Shown here in pieces: positions 40,364 to 49,699 of a stretch of 64,000 nucleotides of DNA (positions are counted from its first letter, which is position 1; each line of letters opens with the position of its first letter). The stretch spans positions 1 through 64,000 of the forward strand of contig NZ_JANHOK010000005.1 in assembly GCF_026929975.1 (NCBI RefSeq), given 5' to 3'. A model generated the notes under the pieces. It had not been told where the DNA came from. It saw only the letters and a program-made list of their open reading frames with translations, and ran no database searches. Origin of the DNA: Bartonella sp. F02 (GTDB lineage: Bacteria > Pseudomonadota > Alphaproteobacteria > Rhizobiales > Rhizobiaceae). The position numbers were made by a program, and so were the translations under genes.

Positions 40364-41266
40364 TTAATGTTTTCGTGTTGCAATAAAACGTGCTGCTTGT
40401 CTTAAAGGTTCTGCTTTTTTGCCAAAAGGGTGAAGCAGTTCTTCTGCAGTGCAAATGAGTTCATCACGTTTTTTTTCTGTTTTTTGAATACCATAAAGAT
40501 TAACAAGAGTTGCTTTATTTGCGGCTTCATCTTTTCCTGTTGTTTTTCCAAGAGTTTTTGTATTTGACGTAACATCGAGGATATCATCAGCCAATTGAAA
40601 TGCGAGACCAATATAGGAACCAAAATCAGCAAGTTTTTGTGTCATTTCTGAAGAGGCATTTCCAATGATCGCACCAGCTTGACATGCAAAGCGAATAAGT
40701 GCTGCTGTTTTCATGCGTTGGAGTGTGATAATGGTATCATAGTCGTGCGGTTTTTTTTCAGATTCAAGATCGAGCATCTGGCCACCTATCATACCACCAA
40801 GTCCGGCTGCTTGTGTCAGTGTTGTGATAAGCGCAATTCTCATTTCTGGCGTGAGTTGGCTCGCTTTGTGTGAGATAATTTCAATGGCAAAAGTTAAAAG
40901 AGCATTTCCTGCAAGAATTGCCGTTGCTTCATCAAATGCTTTATGGACAGTGGGTTGTCCACGTCGTAACGTGTCATTATCTATAGCAGGAAGATCATCG
41001 TGAATGAGCGAATAACAATGAACACATTCTAGTGCGACACCAATATCAAGAGAGTGTTCAGGAGGAATATCAAAAAGAGCAGCACTTTGGATGACTAAAA
41101 AAGGACGCAAACGCTTCCCACCGTTGAGAACACCGTGGCGCATGGCTTTGAGTAAAATTTCAGGACGCGTAATTTCACCATTTCGGGTTTGATTGTTTAA
41201 AAGCGTGTCGAGCCGTTGTTCTACGCTGTGAGCGTGTTTTGTGAGAAGACTTGTAAATTCATCCAT
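40364..41266 (-). CDS. ispA: Short-chain polyprenyl synthase (farnesyl diphosphate synthase type)
   Basis: 300 residues. The two aspartate-rich motifs are present: HDDLPAID (about residue 92) and DDILDVT (about 230), with GGKRLRPFLV near residue 50. It condenses IPP with allylic diphosphates, most likely to farnesyl diphosphate. GGAAG lies before the ATG. The C-terminal region faces ispG, 62 bases away. Product chain length is assigned from size and motif pattern and is not proven. Confidence 0.9.
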   Translation of the reverse strand: MDEFTSLLTKHAHSVEQRLDTLLNNQTRNGEITRPEILLKAMRHGVLNGGKRLRPFLVIQSAALFDIPPEHSLDIGVALECVHCYSLIHDDLPAIDNDTLRRGQPTVHKAFDEATAILAGNALLTFAIEIISHKASQLTPEMRIALITTLTQAAGLGGMIGGQMLDLESEKKPHDYDTIITLQRMKTAALIRFACQAGAIIGNASSEMTQKLADFGSYIGLAFQLADDILDVTSNTKTLGKTTGKDEAANKATLVNLYGIQKTEKKRDELICTAEELLHPFGKKAEPLRQAARFIATRKH

Positions 41267-41269
41267 TGT

Positions 41270-41352
41270 TTCTTCCTTTATTCTTGCTCAACAGGGTGGT
41301 TCTTTTTATTCTTGCTCAACAGAGTGGTTCTTTTTATTCTTGCTCAACAGAG
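41270..41352. repeat. 28-bp tandem repeat, about 2.6 to 3 copies
   Basis: The unit beginning TTCTTGCTCAACAG starts at 41281, 41309 and 41337 (period 28); the third copy is cut short and a degenerate end precedes the first. Copies 1 and 2 differ at one base. The array lies right at the 5' ends of the divergent ispA and mtgA genes. The period is not a multiple of three. Confidence 0.9.
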
Positions 41353-41367
41353 AATGGAATAGTTATT

Positions 41368-42099
41368 TTGGTTATATTAAATTCTATCGCAAAAAGATCT
41401 TACAAAAGATTGCTGAAAGGGAAAAGACAAACTTATTGTCAGTTTTTCTGTTTTGCTGGAAAATTGTTCTCTTTTTTGTTTTTTTTGCCAGTTATTTTTT
41501 TGTTAATTTATCGTTTGAACTTTATTCATCCTGTTTCTACCTTAATGATCCGTGATTGGATGCAAGCAGAAGATTATAAACGAGAATGGGTTGAGTTGTC
41601 CGATATTGCGTTTTCTATTCCAGCAGGGGTTGTTATGTCGGAGGATGGACAATTTTGTCGACATGCTGGAGTGGATTGGATGACGCTGTTGACAATTGTG
41701 AAAGAGAATAAAGAGCCTTTGCGTGGGGGGTCAACTATCACTATGCAAATGGTTAAAAACCTTTTCCTTTGGCCAAGTCGATCTTATGTGCGTAAAGTTT
41801 TTGAAATTGTTTATTCTCTTTTTGCTGATTTCATTTTACCTAAAAGGCGTATTATGGAAATTTATTTGAATATTGCAGAATGGGGGCCTGGAATTTATGG
41901 AATAGAAGAAGCGGCTTTGTACTATTTTAATCAATCTGCACAAACGCTCACTGTTAAACAAGCTGCAGCTCTGGTGGCAAGTCTACCCAATCCTTATGTT
42001 CGAAATCCTCATCAACCCACAGAACGTTTTTTAGCTTTAACGCAGCTGATTCAAAAGCGAATTACCATATCAAATGTCTATACAACATGTCTTCGTTGA
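41368..42099 (+). CDS. mtgA: Monofunctional peptidoglycan glycosyltransferase MtgA
   Basis: About 243 residues from TTG 41368. One N-terminal membrane helix (LFSFLFFLPVIFLLIY), then the GT51 motifs: VMSEDGQFCRHAGVDW (catalytic glutamate), RGGSTITMQMVKNLFLW, KRRIMEIYLNIAEWGPG and GIEEAALYYF. It polymerises lipid II glycan strands. The start is uncertain. The open frame extends to TTG 41266, but that reaches the ispA start and crosses the 28-bp repeats; TTG 41410 is another choice. No start has a strong ribosome binding site. Confidence 0.88.
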   Translation: MVILNSIAKRSYKRLLKGKRQTYCQFFCFAGKLFSFLFFLPVIFLLIYRLNFIHPVSTLMIRDWMQAEDYKREWVELSDIAFSIPAGVVMSEDGQFCRHAGVDWMTLLTIVKENKEPLRGGSTITMQMVKNLFLWPSRSYVRKVFEIVYSLFADFILPKRRIMEIYLNIAEWGPGIYGIEEAALYYFNQSAQTLTVKQAAALVASLPNPYVRNPHQPTERFLALTQLIQKRITISNVYTTCLR

Positions 42100-42604
42100 T
42101 GTGTTTTCAGATATGAGAAATTCTATTGAGAAAAAAGTTAAAGTGTATCGTCATGGTGGTGGTTTAAAAGGTGAAATATTTCAATTTTTTTCTGGAATGA
42201 TGAAATGCGTATCAGTTTTGATAGAGAATGAAGCAGAAAAAATATATTGCAAAGATTCTTTTAATAAAAATTGCACATGTTTTGTTCATTTTATTTTTAT
42301 TGACGGCTAAGATTCGCATTTTGTTGCTTTAAAATAGGAAGAGTTAAATTAAGAAAATAGAAAAAAGAATTTTTAAAAATGTGAGCTGTCTACAGTTCAC
42401 CAATCTTTTTGCGTGGAATATTCTATTCTTTCCTCTGTTTTAAAGAGAGAAAATCATGTATAAAGAGAAAACAAAAAATTGCATGAAAGTCTAGTCAAAA
42501 GACTTTAATCAGTGTATAGAGAAACAAAATTTATTTCGTTGTTGGCAGAAGCCATTATTATTGGCTGTGCCTGTTTTGTTTTTGTGGATTTGGAGTGTCT
42601 CTTA
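42100..42604 (+). other. Spacer between mtgA and rpmF
   Basis: 505 bases. Open frames at 42074-42310 and upstream of L32 lack family features and ribosome binding sites. The rpmF promoter is expected in the last 200 bases; not resolved. Confidence 0.4.
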
Positions 42605-42784
42605 ATGGCTGTACCTAAACGAAAAACCTCTCCGTCAAAACGGGGTATGCGTCGTTCGGCTGATGCGCTTAAAGCACCAACTTATATTGAAGATAAGGAT
42701 TCTGGGGAATTACGTCGCCCTCATCATATTGATTTAAAGACTGGTATGTATCGCGGACGTTCGGTTTTACCAGCTAAAGACTGA
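42605..42784 (+). CDS. rpmF: 50S ribosomal protein L32
   Basis: 59 residues: [20 protein letters not shown] is the standard L32 opening, then [20 protein letters not shown] and a C-terminal GRSVLPAKD. It is part of the large subunit. The longer frame from 42512 is not used. It stands alone here; in other bacteria it is often with plsX, which is not present. Confidence 0.95.
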   Translation: MAVPKRKTSPSKRGMRRSADALKAPTYIEDKDSGELRRPHHIDLKTGMYRGRSVLPAKD

Positions 42785-43560
42785 GATTTTGATCAGCGTT
42801 AGTGATAAAGCTCTTTTGATTGCATATAAAAAACAGAAGATATTTTCTGTTGCTTATAGAAGGGTGTCCGCTATTCTATTGAAGTTTTTCTAATTGAGTA
42901 GGAAGTTTTTCGCATCGCCGATGATTATGAAATTTGAGCTTATTGATCGCATGTGCGTTATTCATAGGTTATTTTTATAAAGAGCGCCTTTATTCTCAAT
43001 GAAATGAAGGCGTTTTTCTTTTTTACGTGTTTGTAAGAGAAGATCTTTAAAAAAATTAAAACCTCATTGAATATTTTCATTCTATTTCGTGCAGTTAAAA
43101 TCATTTAGAATAAACTAAAATCTGGAATAATTTAATCTTTTATGGATTGAGACATCTTCCATGTTATGTCTTTGAAGAAGAAAACGATAAAAGCAAAAGA
43201 AGAATAGGAATAGAATCCTGATTGTTAGAGTTTTCAAGGTTTCATCAGTGCATTGAAAATATCACAATCATACACCTGTATTGATTGAAGAAGTAATATG
43301 CATTCAGCGTTTCGAATCGCTGGTCATTTTGCTCAATTTTTGTGATGATATGCAAACCATTGTCTTTGCTTGAAAGAAAGTTTTATTCAGTTAAGAAAGA
43401 CAATGATTCCTTTTTCAAATATTCAAGATTGAAGCATAATTTCTTTAAGTATTGAGAGAAATTACTATATGTTATGTCTGAAACAGAACACATGATACTC
43501 AGATAAACTACTGTGCATCACTGAAGACATAATTTGCAATAAATTACTTTTGTCTTCATT
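42785..43560. other. Spacer after rpmF, with isolated terminator
   Basis: About 780 bases without a credible ORF. The one strong element is the plus-strand terminator at 42985-43022. The rest is AT-rich with no RNA signature recognised. Confidence 0.45.
42985..43022 (+). terminator. Strong intrinsic terminator 200 bases after rpmF
   Basis: CGCCTTTATT pairs with AATGAAGGCG (10 pairs, one G-T) around an 8-base loop CTCAATGA, followed by TTTTTCTTTTTT. It ends either a long rpmF 3' UTR or a separate small RNA. Confidence 0.8.
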
Positions 43561-43604
43561 AAAACAATAAAAACACTCCTCATAGAAGTCTATGAATGTT
43601 AGTG
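43561..43604 (-). terminator. Likely carD terminator
   Basis: On the minus strand a nested hairpin (CACT...AGTG around CATAGA-CT-TCTATG) is followed by TTTTTATTGTTTT, 113 bases after the carD stop. Confidence 0.5.
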
Positions 43605-43716
43605 CCTGAATTTGCTTGCACTTATTTTAAAGACTTTCTTTACTGAAACAAACTTCTGATATAAAGAAATATCTTTACGCTGACCGGTGTATTATCACGG
43701 AAGTTTCTGTCAATAA

Positions 43717-44295
43717 TTACGCCGCACAGACAGCCTTGCTATTTCCATCAGTTTCAGCTTTGAAATTACGATTTTTCGATCTGTTGATGAGGTGCATTTC
43801 AATTAAATTGATGGCTTCTGTTTCAGAAAAACTCTTAATAACAGCAATTTCACGAGCCATCCGGTCCAACGCAGCAGTATAAAGCTGACGTTCGGAATAA
43901 GATTGTTCAGGTTGCACATCTGAACGGAAGAGATCACGAATGACCTCAGCGATACAAATAAGATCCCCTGAATTGATTTTAGCATCATATTCTTGAGCAC
44001 GTCGCGACCACATTGTTCTTTTGATTCGTGCTTTCCCTTGTAAGATTTTTAATGCTCGTTCTACAGAATCAAGAGCAGATAATTTACGCATGCCAGTAGA
44101 TATAGCTTTTGCAATTGGCACTTTTACATTCATTTTATCTTTTGCAAAATGAATGACAAAAAGCTTAAGTTTATGTCCTGCAACTTCTTGATCTTCAATT
44201 GCGACAATTTGTCCCACTCCATGCGTTGGATAAACGATGTATTCAGAGGTTGAAAACCCTTTAGCATTGGAAGAGGTGTTGTGCTGGGATGCCAT
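43717..44295 (-). CDS. carD: CarD/CdnL-family RNA polymerase-binding regulator
   Basis: 192 residues. The N-terminal RNAP-interaction domain has EYIVYPTHGVGQIVAIED (about residues 18-35) and LKLFVIHFAKDKMNVKVP; the C-terminal helical DNA-binding domain includes RRAQEYDAKINSGDLICIAEV and RDLFRSD. CdnL proteins stabilise open promoter complexes, chiefly at rRNA and housekeeping promoters. GGAG precedes the ATG. It lies downstream of fdxA on the same strand, a common alphaproteobacterial pairing, but a terminator separates them. Confidence 0.93.
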   Translation of the reverse strand: MASQHNTSSNAKGFSTSEYIVYPTHGVGQIVAIEDQEVAGHKLKLFVIHFAKDKMNVKVPIAKAISTGMRKLSALDSVERALKILQGKARIKRTMWSRRAQEYDAKINSGDLICIAEVIRDLFRSDVQPEQSYSERQLYTAALDRMAREIAVIKSFSETEAINLIEMHLINRSKNRNFKAETDGNSKAVCAA

Positions 44296-44380
44296 ATTTC
44301 ACTTCACTCCTTTTGCGACAAATGACTTTATGAAAATCATTGACCGCATAACAAGATAAGTTAAATGTCGAATACATTGA

Positions 44381-44413
44381 AAAAAATTTTGTGCTCATCT
44401 ACAGAGCACAAAA
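44381..44413 (-). terminator. Terminator between fdxA and carD
   Basis: Minus strand: TTTTGTGCTC-TGTAGAT-GAGCACAAAA, a perfect 10-bp stem, followed by TTTTTTTC. It is 180 bases past the fdxA stop and 86 before the carD start, so carD should have its own promoter in the remaining gap. Confidence 0.8.
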
Positions 44414-44592
44414 ACAAAAATATTCAACAGAAAACATTCTGGTTTACAAAAAAACAATACTTAAGAAAATAATTGTACCAGAGGACTTTTAACATTAAAA
44501 ATCAAAAAAATCAATCATTTTGCTCAATAATTTTCATTTTTACATAAAATGATCTCAATTATTGAACAAACAGAGTATGTATTGTTTGATTA

Positions 44593-44931
44593 TTATTCGC
44601 CACTTCCCGGATTTTCTGAAAAATACTTTTCTAATTTGTTGGGAATACCATCCATTTCTTTTGCTTGAGGTAAAGGATCTTTTTGAGTCGTTAAATTAGG
44701 CCACTGTGCCGCATATTTAAGATTCAGCTCTAGCCATTGTTCTAACCCTGGTTCCGTATCAGGTTTAATAGCTTCTGCCGGACACTCCGGTTCGCACACA
44801 CCGCAATCAATGCATTCATCAGGGTGAATAACAAGCATGTTTTCACCCTCATAAAAACAGTCAACAGGGCAAACTGCAACGCAATCGGTATATTTGCAGT
44901 GGATGCAATTGTCAGTTACAACATAGGCCAA
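44593..44931 (-). CDS. fdxA: Ferredoxin FdxA (7Fe-8S type)
   Basis: 112 residues. Cysteines in [19 protein letters not shown] (residues 8-26) and [14 protein letters not shown] (about 38-51) match the 3Fe-4S plus 4Fe-4S ferredoxins typical of Rhizobiales, and the C-terminal extension ([18 protein letters not shown]) is also characteristic. It is a small cytoplasmic electron carrier. It lies 21 bases downstream of the helicase-related gene; a small S4-domain gene often found between these two in relatives is absent. Confidence 0.95.
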   Translation of the reverse strand: MAYVVTDNCIHCKYTDCVAVCPVDCFYEGENMLVIHPDECIDCGVCEPECPAEAIKPDTEPGLEQWLELNLKYAAQWPNLTTQKDPLPQAKEMDGIPNKLEKYFSENPGSGE

Positions 44932-44952
44932 AATAGCCCTCCAGTTCTTAAA

Positions 44953-46497
44953 TTAATGATTTTTATGAGATGTAGTTGGAGTTTCTGTATCACTTGCAAA
45001 ACGATCACGGAGCGCAGCCAATTTTGCAAAAGGTGAATCAGGATCAGGACGTTTTTGTGCTGAAGATGAGTGACGATCGAGACGCTTAGTGTGCGGTTTA
45101 TTATGTTTATGAGACAAGTGGCCACGTGATACAGTTTTAGAAGAAGTTGCAGTATCTGTATTAACTTCTTTTTTGAAAGGTTTTTTGTATTTACTGTGCA
45201 GCTTGCGCTTAGATTGAGTGTTTTTATGAGAGCGGTTATGATGTTGATAATGATAACGCCATAATAAAATAACTTTATCTTTTGTAGCAGGATGTTTTGG
45301 TTTGGCAATATTACCAACAGGCTCTGCTTCGGGTAAATTATTTGTTGCACAAAATTGTTCTTCAGAAAAAGACGATGAAGTTTCTTTTTCTATCGGTTCT
45401 GATTCTTGCAAAATGCTCCAATAATCGCCAACACATTCTGCTTCAGACAATATCGATTCTGTTTTGCTCTCATGAGATGAAGGCCCTTGTTGCGCGAGTA
45501 TTTGTTCAAGCTCAGTACTGCTGATGGAGTGAGATTGATAGCCAAGTCCTTTAAGAATTTCTTCCATGTCGGCTTCATTGGCACCAAGAATAGACATCAT
45601 CGTTGGAGTGACAAAAAAATGTTTGCCATCATAAGCACCATCAGGTCTTGGTTCTGTTTCGGGGTTCCAGTTTAACGTAGAGCGAATGAGATTGGCTAAG
45701 CGCTCTAAAATATCAATCCGAACGGCACGCTGTCCTAAAATGTGATAACCTGTGAGGTGATAAAATTTTAAGTTATAATGAGGATCAACAATCAATGAAG
45801 TGCGACCCGCCGTTAAAGAGGCTAATATTTCACTCAAACCAATTTGTTCGCTATCTTCATTTTTGAGACACCAAAGAAGTGTAAGAGCGCGGACTGGGAT
45901 GGGTTTGAGTATGGCTGGAATGTAAATATGAAACGCACCAAAGCGAACACCAAGACGTCGAAGGATGGCTCGTGATTCTTGATCTAGACCTTTAACTGTT
46001 TCAGCAACGTCTCGACGGGGTAAAATCCCTAAAGAACGAACAAGTTTTGAAGCAAGATCACGCGTTGAATCCGTTAAAGTATCAGCATTTTTTATATCAA
46101 ACAATGGTTTTAAAGCTGTCTCAAAATGAAAAATAACAAAACGTTCTAACCGGATCATGACTTGATCACGAGATTCTCTGGTTAATTGTTCATCTGCGAA
46201 AAGAATGAAGTTAGGTTTTAAAATATCTTCTGCAGGAATGAGTTGTCCTACAGGTTGCCCAATCCAACGAATGATGCCATCAGAACCAAGTGTAAAATCA
46301 CCGTTGGCAGAAGCACAAAAACGTCTTGCACGTTCAGCAAAGGCAATGATTAAATCTTCATCATCATGTGTTAAATTCTGCTCGTTTGTTGCTTCATCTG
46401 GTTCATTTTTATTTGCATAAAAACGAAAACCTTCAAATTTGCCACTTCGTTGTTTTCCAATAAGAATATCACCTTGTTGAACGATTTCGCTATCCAT
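44953..46497 (-). CDS. C-terminal half of the Rhizobiales helicase-related protein (helicase domains missing)
   Basis: 514 residues. From about residue 50 to 340 it matches the part behind the motor of the long Rhizobiales helicase-related proteins (MgpS-like, about twice this length): LGILPRRDVAETVKGLDQ, LRRLGVRFGAFHIYIP, GQRAVRIDILERLANLIR and MMSILGANEADMEEILKGLG. The C-terminal 130 residues are basic and histidine rich and end in DPDSPFAKLAALRDRF, also family-like. No Walker A, DEAD or other helicase motif is present, and the 529 bases upstream hold no remnant. It looks like an in-place truncation that kept an intact frame. Function unknown. Confidence 0.75.
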   Translation of the reverse strand: MDSEIVQQGDILIGKQRSGKFEGFRFYANKNEPDEATNEQNLTHDDEDLIIAFAERARRFCASANGDFTLGSDGIIRWIGQPVGQLIPAEDILKPNFILFADEQLTRESRDQVMIRLERFVIFHFETALKPLFDIKNADTLTDSTRDLASKLVRSLGILPRRDVAETVKGLDQESRAILRRLGVRFGAFHIYIPAILKPIPVRALTLLWCLKNEDSEQIGLSEILASLTAGRTSLIVDPHYNLKFYHLTGYHILGQRAVRIDILERLANLIRSTLNWNPETEPRPDGAYDGKHFFVTPTMMSILGANEADMEEILKGLGYQSHSISSTELEQILAQQGPSSHESKTESILSEAECVGDYWSILQESEPIEKETSSSFSEEQFCATNNLPEAEPVGNIAKPKHPATKDKVILLWRYHYQHHNRSHKNTQSKRKLHSKYKKPFKKEVNTDTATSSKTVSRGHLSHKHNKPHTKRLDRHSSSAQKRPDPDSPFAKLAALRDRFASDTETPTTSHKNH

Positions 46498-47026
46498 GAT
46501 TACTTTCTTTCTCAGTGCCTTATAGGTTTATTATTTCGATGATTCCATATTTATATTTCTTTGAAACTCCATAGTGCATATTGCTTCTTTAGCATGTTTG
46601 TCACACCTTCTTCAATCATCCTTGTTATTTTTTGCTTATCTATGAATACAATTATTGGTTGTATTGGCAAAATATAAACATAAAAATTAACCATGTAATC
46701 AAAAAAATAACGCAAACTAACAACTGAATCGAAAAAAAAATCTCTCCAATTGAGCGTTCTGATTTTTTTCTACGAATTGTCAAAAAATCCCAGAAATACA
46801 GCTTTTTTAGCTCTTTGTTGAGAGAACAATTTACTGATTTTGGATTAATATTTTCAGTTTGTGTCTTCGAACAATAAGTTTGATGCCCATCATAAAAAAA
46901 ACAATTGCGATTATAAAAATACACGTTAAAGTAGCGAATGTTTAAAAAACAACTTTTACGTTATTCAACGAAACGATGATGTCGTTGTCAGATCAACTTT
47001 AATGATTTTAATCGCAAGAGGTTATT
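46498..47026. other. Divergent spacer upstream of rpoH
   Basis: 529 bases between divergent genes, where promoters for both are expected. A 90-codon minus-strand frame at 46652-46924 (GTG, no ribosome binding site) encodes a cysteine-containing segment and a C-terminal membrane helix; it is treated as doubtful. No helicase remnants seen. Confidence 0.4.
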
Positions 47027-47938
47027 ATGGGTAATCTTTCAGATGCTGTTTATAAAAGCAGCAAAAATTATAGCGATGCTGATAAAAGTTTGGGACGTAA
47101 TATGATGCGTTCTGCAATGCAGGCGCCTTATCTTGAACGACAAAAAGAACATGACTTAGCTTTACGATGGAAAGACAAAAACGATGATGATGCTATGCAT
47201 CAAATTGCAGCAGCGCATATGCGTTTAGTTATTTCAATCGCAAATCGTTTTAAGCGGTTTAAAATGCCGTTAGGAGATTTGGTACAAGAAGGTTATGTTG
47301 GGTTATTAGAAGCAGCAGCGCGATTTGAACCGGATAGAGAAGTACGTTTTTCAACCTATGCAACATGGTGGATACGTGCGTCGATCCAAGATTATATTTT
47401 GCGGAACTGGTCAATCGTTCGAGGCGGAACAAGTTCTTCACAAAAAGCACTTTTCTTTAATCTTCGGCGTTTGCGAGCTAAATTAATTCAGGATGATAGC
47501 GCTTTGTCGAAACAAGATATTTTTCGCATGATTGCAGAAAAACTAGGTGTTTCTGTGAATGATGTCGAAAGGATGGACTTTCGATTTTCTGGAACGGATA
47601 ATTCGTTGAGTGTTTCTGTTTCTGAAAACGGTGAAAATCCCGTTGCAAAAATGGATGCTTTAGTTGACGATAACCCGCTTCCTGATGCTTTAATTGAGCA
47701 AACAATCGATAGTCAAAGACGGACACAGTGGCTCTACGAAGCTTTAAAAATTCTCAATGAACGGGAACTTGAAATTATCCGTTTCCGCCGCTTAAATGAA
47801 GAAGGAGCGACTTTAGAAGTTTTGGGCGAAAAATTAGGAATTTCAAAAGAACGAGTACGTCAAATTGAAGCACGCGCTTTGCAAAAATTACGCTCTGCTT
47901 TGCTGAGCACAAATTCAGCGGATGCTTATGAAGTGTGA
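47027..47938 (+). CDS. rpoH: RpoH, heat-shock sigma factor
   Basis: 303 residues. Region 2 shows LVISIANRFKRFKMPLGDLV and FSTYATWWIRASIQDYIL, the RpoH box is QKALFFNLRRLRAKL (about residue 146), and region 4 has LEVLGEKLGISKERVRQIE. It directs RNA polymerase to heat-shock promoters. GAGG is present 8 bases before the ATG. Rhizobiales often have two rpoH genes; which paralogue this is cannot be decided by eye. Confidence 0.93.
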   Translation: MGNLSDAVYKSSKNYSDADKSLGRNMMRSAMQAPYLERQKEHDLALRWKDKNDDDAMHQIAAAHMRLVISIANRFKRFKMPLGDLVQEGYVGLLEAAARFEPDREVRFSTYATWWIRASIQDYILRNWSIVRGGTSSSQKALFFNLRRLRAKLIQDDSALSKQDIFRMIAEKLGVSVNDVERMDFRFSGTDNSLSVSVSENGENPVAKMDALVDDNPLPDALIEQTIDSQRRTQWLYEALKILNERELEIIRFRRLNEEGATLEVLGEKLGISKERVRQIEARALQKLRSALLSTNSADAYEV

Positions 47939-48027
47939 GCAATGTACGGGCTTACTTAAGATAAACAATAATAACGCATGAATATAAAAGATGCATGGAG
48001 AGTAGATTATGGATAAAAGTGATAAAC

Positions 48028-49524
48028 TCACTCAGTGATAATTTTGACCCATGTTCCTGCGTGTAAAATTTGGGTCGGTGAAAGTCCATTTATAATGCGA
48101 AACAGTTCTTCTTGGTGAGCTATTCCGTGCATTTTGTTAGAGATATTTGTTACATTTTCTCCTTGTTTGACACGAACGATGCGAATTCTCAAAGGTTTTA
48201 GTTGATTTAAAGCAGAAGGTGAAAGAGGATGAAAACTTTGTAGAGTCTCATTGAGAACAGTTGCAAAATTTTGAGAATGATGAGGTGCTGCCGTCAGAAA
48301 GCGAAAGATATAGTCTTTAAAAGGAATGACGACAACATCAAATTGCCAATGCTCATTGGTTGCGCGAGCGCGAGCTGCAGGTAAACTTTGTATCATGATG
48401 GGATGAACGGAAGAATGATCAAGTTTTGCAACCCATCCACTCTTTAAATAGTCACTCGCAGACATGCCAGAAGGTAGAGGAACCGCATCAAAGCGAAGGG
48501 CAATTTTATGAGGACCGCTGGCCCAAACAACATGTGCAGAACTCTTTAGAGTAAAAGTATCGGGAACAGAAAAAGCAATTTGTAATTGAGGATGAATAAA
48601 TTGATTGCCTCGTATATAACCTTCATTGTGATTGCCCCCAAAAACCATACCGTCAATGCTCTTTAAAAAATTGTCGCGCTCAGTTCTACCAACATGAGAA
48701 GAATGCAGTGCACGCGCTTTTGCAATAGCGAGACGAATGCGCTGGGGGGTTGTTGGATGCGTTGCTAAAAAATCTAGAGAAGAATTGGCCGCACCTGAAA
48801 CATTGCGAAAGGCGCTATATGTTTCCATGGATTGTAAAAAGCGTGCAGCAGCAAAGGGATCATAACCGGCTCGATTGAGCATTTCTATTGCAATGGAATC
48901 AGCTTGCAATTCTTGGTTGCGTGAAAATTGTGCAAGTTTTTGTTTCCCTGTAATTGCGTGTTTAGACGTTGTATTAGAATGAGATAAAAGGTTAGCAGTA
49001 ATGCGATCAGCGCGTTTTAATTCGACTTCTTTTTTCAGGCGTAAAACGCCGTGATTAGCTGTAATATGCGCTATTTCATGAGCTAAAACAGCGGCAACTT
49101 CTGAGGTGTCATTTGCTAAGGCGAGCATGCCGCGGGTGACGTAAATATAGCCGCCGGGTAAAGCAAATGCATTAACATTAGCTGAGTCTAAAATTGTTAC
49201 ACGATAAATTTGGTTCGGATTGTGTGCAACATTTGCAAGTTTGACAACAATGTTTGTTAACATGTGCTCAAGCTTTGGATTATGATATGTACCTCCATAG
49301 AGATGGACAATACGAGGATGTTGTGTGGCGCTCAAGGTTGCATAGACATCATTTTTGGAGTCATGTTGCGCTGTTCTAGAAGAGCTTAAAAGTGAAAAGG
49401 GATTATTGTGAGAGGATGGATTATGGCATGCAGATAGAAAAGATATCAGACTGAAAAAAAATATCAGATCAATTAAAGTGCGAGGGGAAAATACTGTCTG
49501 AGAAAATATGATGCCTCTAATCAT
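48028..49524 (-). CDS. M48-family periplasmic metallopeptidase lipoprotein
   Basis: 498 residues. A lipoprotein signal ends at SFLSAC (Cys33). The zinc motif is LAHEIAH (HEIAH at 149-153), with the third ligand expected in ELQADSIAIEML (about 207-218). The C-terminal half is not peptidase; it ends in a LysM-like segment (VRVKQGENVTNISNKMHG to GTWVKII). The layout resembles BepA/YfgC-related quality-control proteases of the outer membrane. It stands alone, convergent with rpoH. Confidence 0.87.
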   Translation of the reverse strand: MIRGIIFSQTVFSPRTLIDLIFFFSLISFLSACHNPSSHNNPFSLLSSSRTAQHDSKNDVYATLSATQHPRIVHLYGGTYHNPKLEHMLTNIVVKLANVAHNPNQIYRVTILDSANVNAFALPGGYIYVTRGMLALANDTSEVAAVLAHEIAHITANHGVLRLKKEVELKRADRITANLLSHSNTTSKHAITGKQKLAQFSRNQELQADSIAIEMLNRAGYDPFAAARFLQSMETYSAFRNVSGAANSSLDFLATHPTTPQRIRLAIAKARALHSSHVGRTERDNFLKSIDGMVFGGNHNEGYIRGNQFIHPQLQIAFSVPDTFTLKSSAHVVWASGPHKIALRFDAVPLPSGMSASDYLKSGWVAKLDHSSVHPIMIQSLPAARARATNEHWQFDVVVIPFKDYIFRFLTAAPHHSQNFATVLNETLQSFHPLSPSALNQLKPLRIRIVRVKQGENVTNISNKMHGIAHQEELFRIINGLSPTQILHAGTWVKIITE

Positions 49525-49699
49525 TGTGAAACTCTGTTGCTTATTATTGGGCTCGTAGTATCGTATTAGTAGAATTTCGTTAGTAGAATATTACTTCTAT
49601 CTTTTTGTGTGGTTTATAATCAAGAATCTTTTGGTACTTTTATCATTATCGTTTAAGAAAAAAATACCTGAAAAGATTGGTATGAAAGGCATAGATGTG

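Noticed and set aside
41241-41555. Alternative frame through the 28-bp repeats
   Set aside because: The repeats stay open in more than one frame simply because they contain no stops; only the mtgA frame carries GT51 motifs.
42074-42310. 78-codon frame overlapping the mtgA end
   Set aside because: Starts inside mtgA, no ribosome binding site, no family resemblance.
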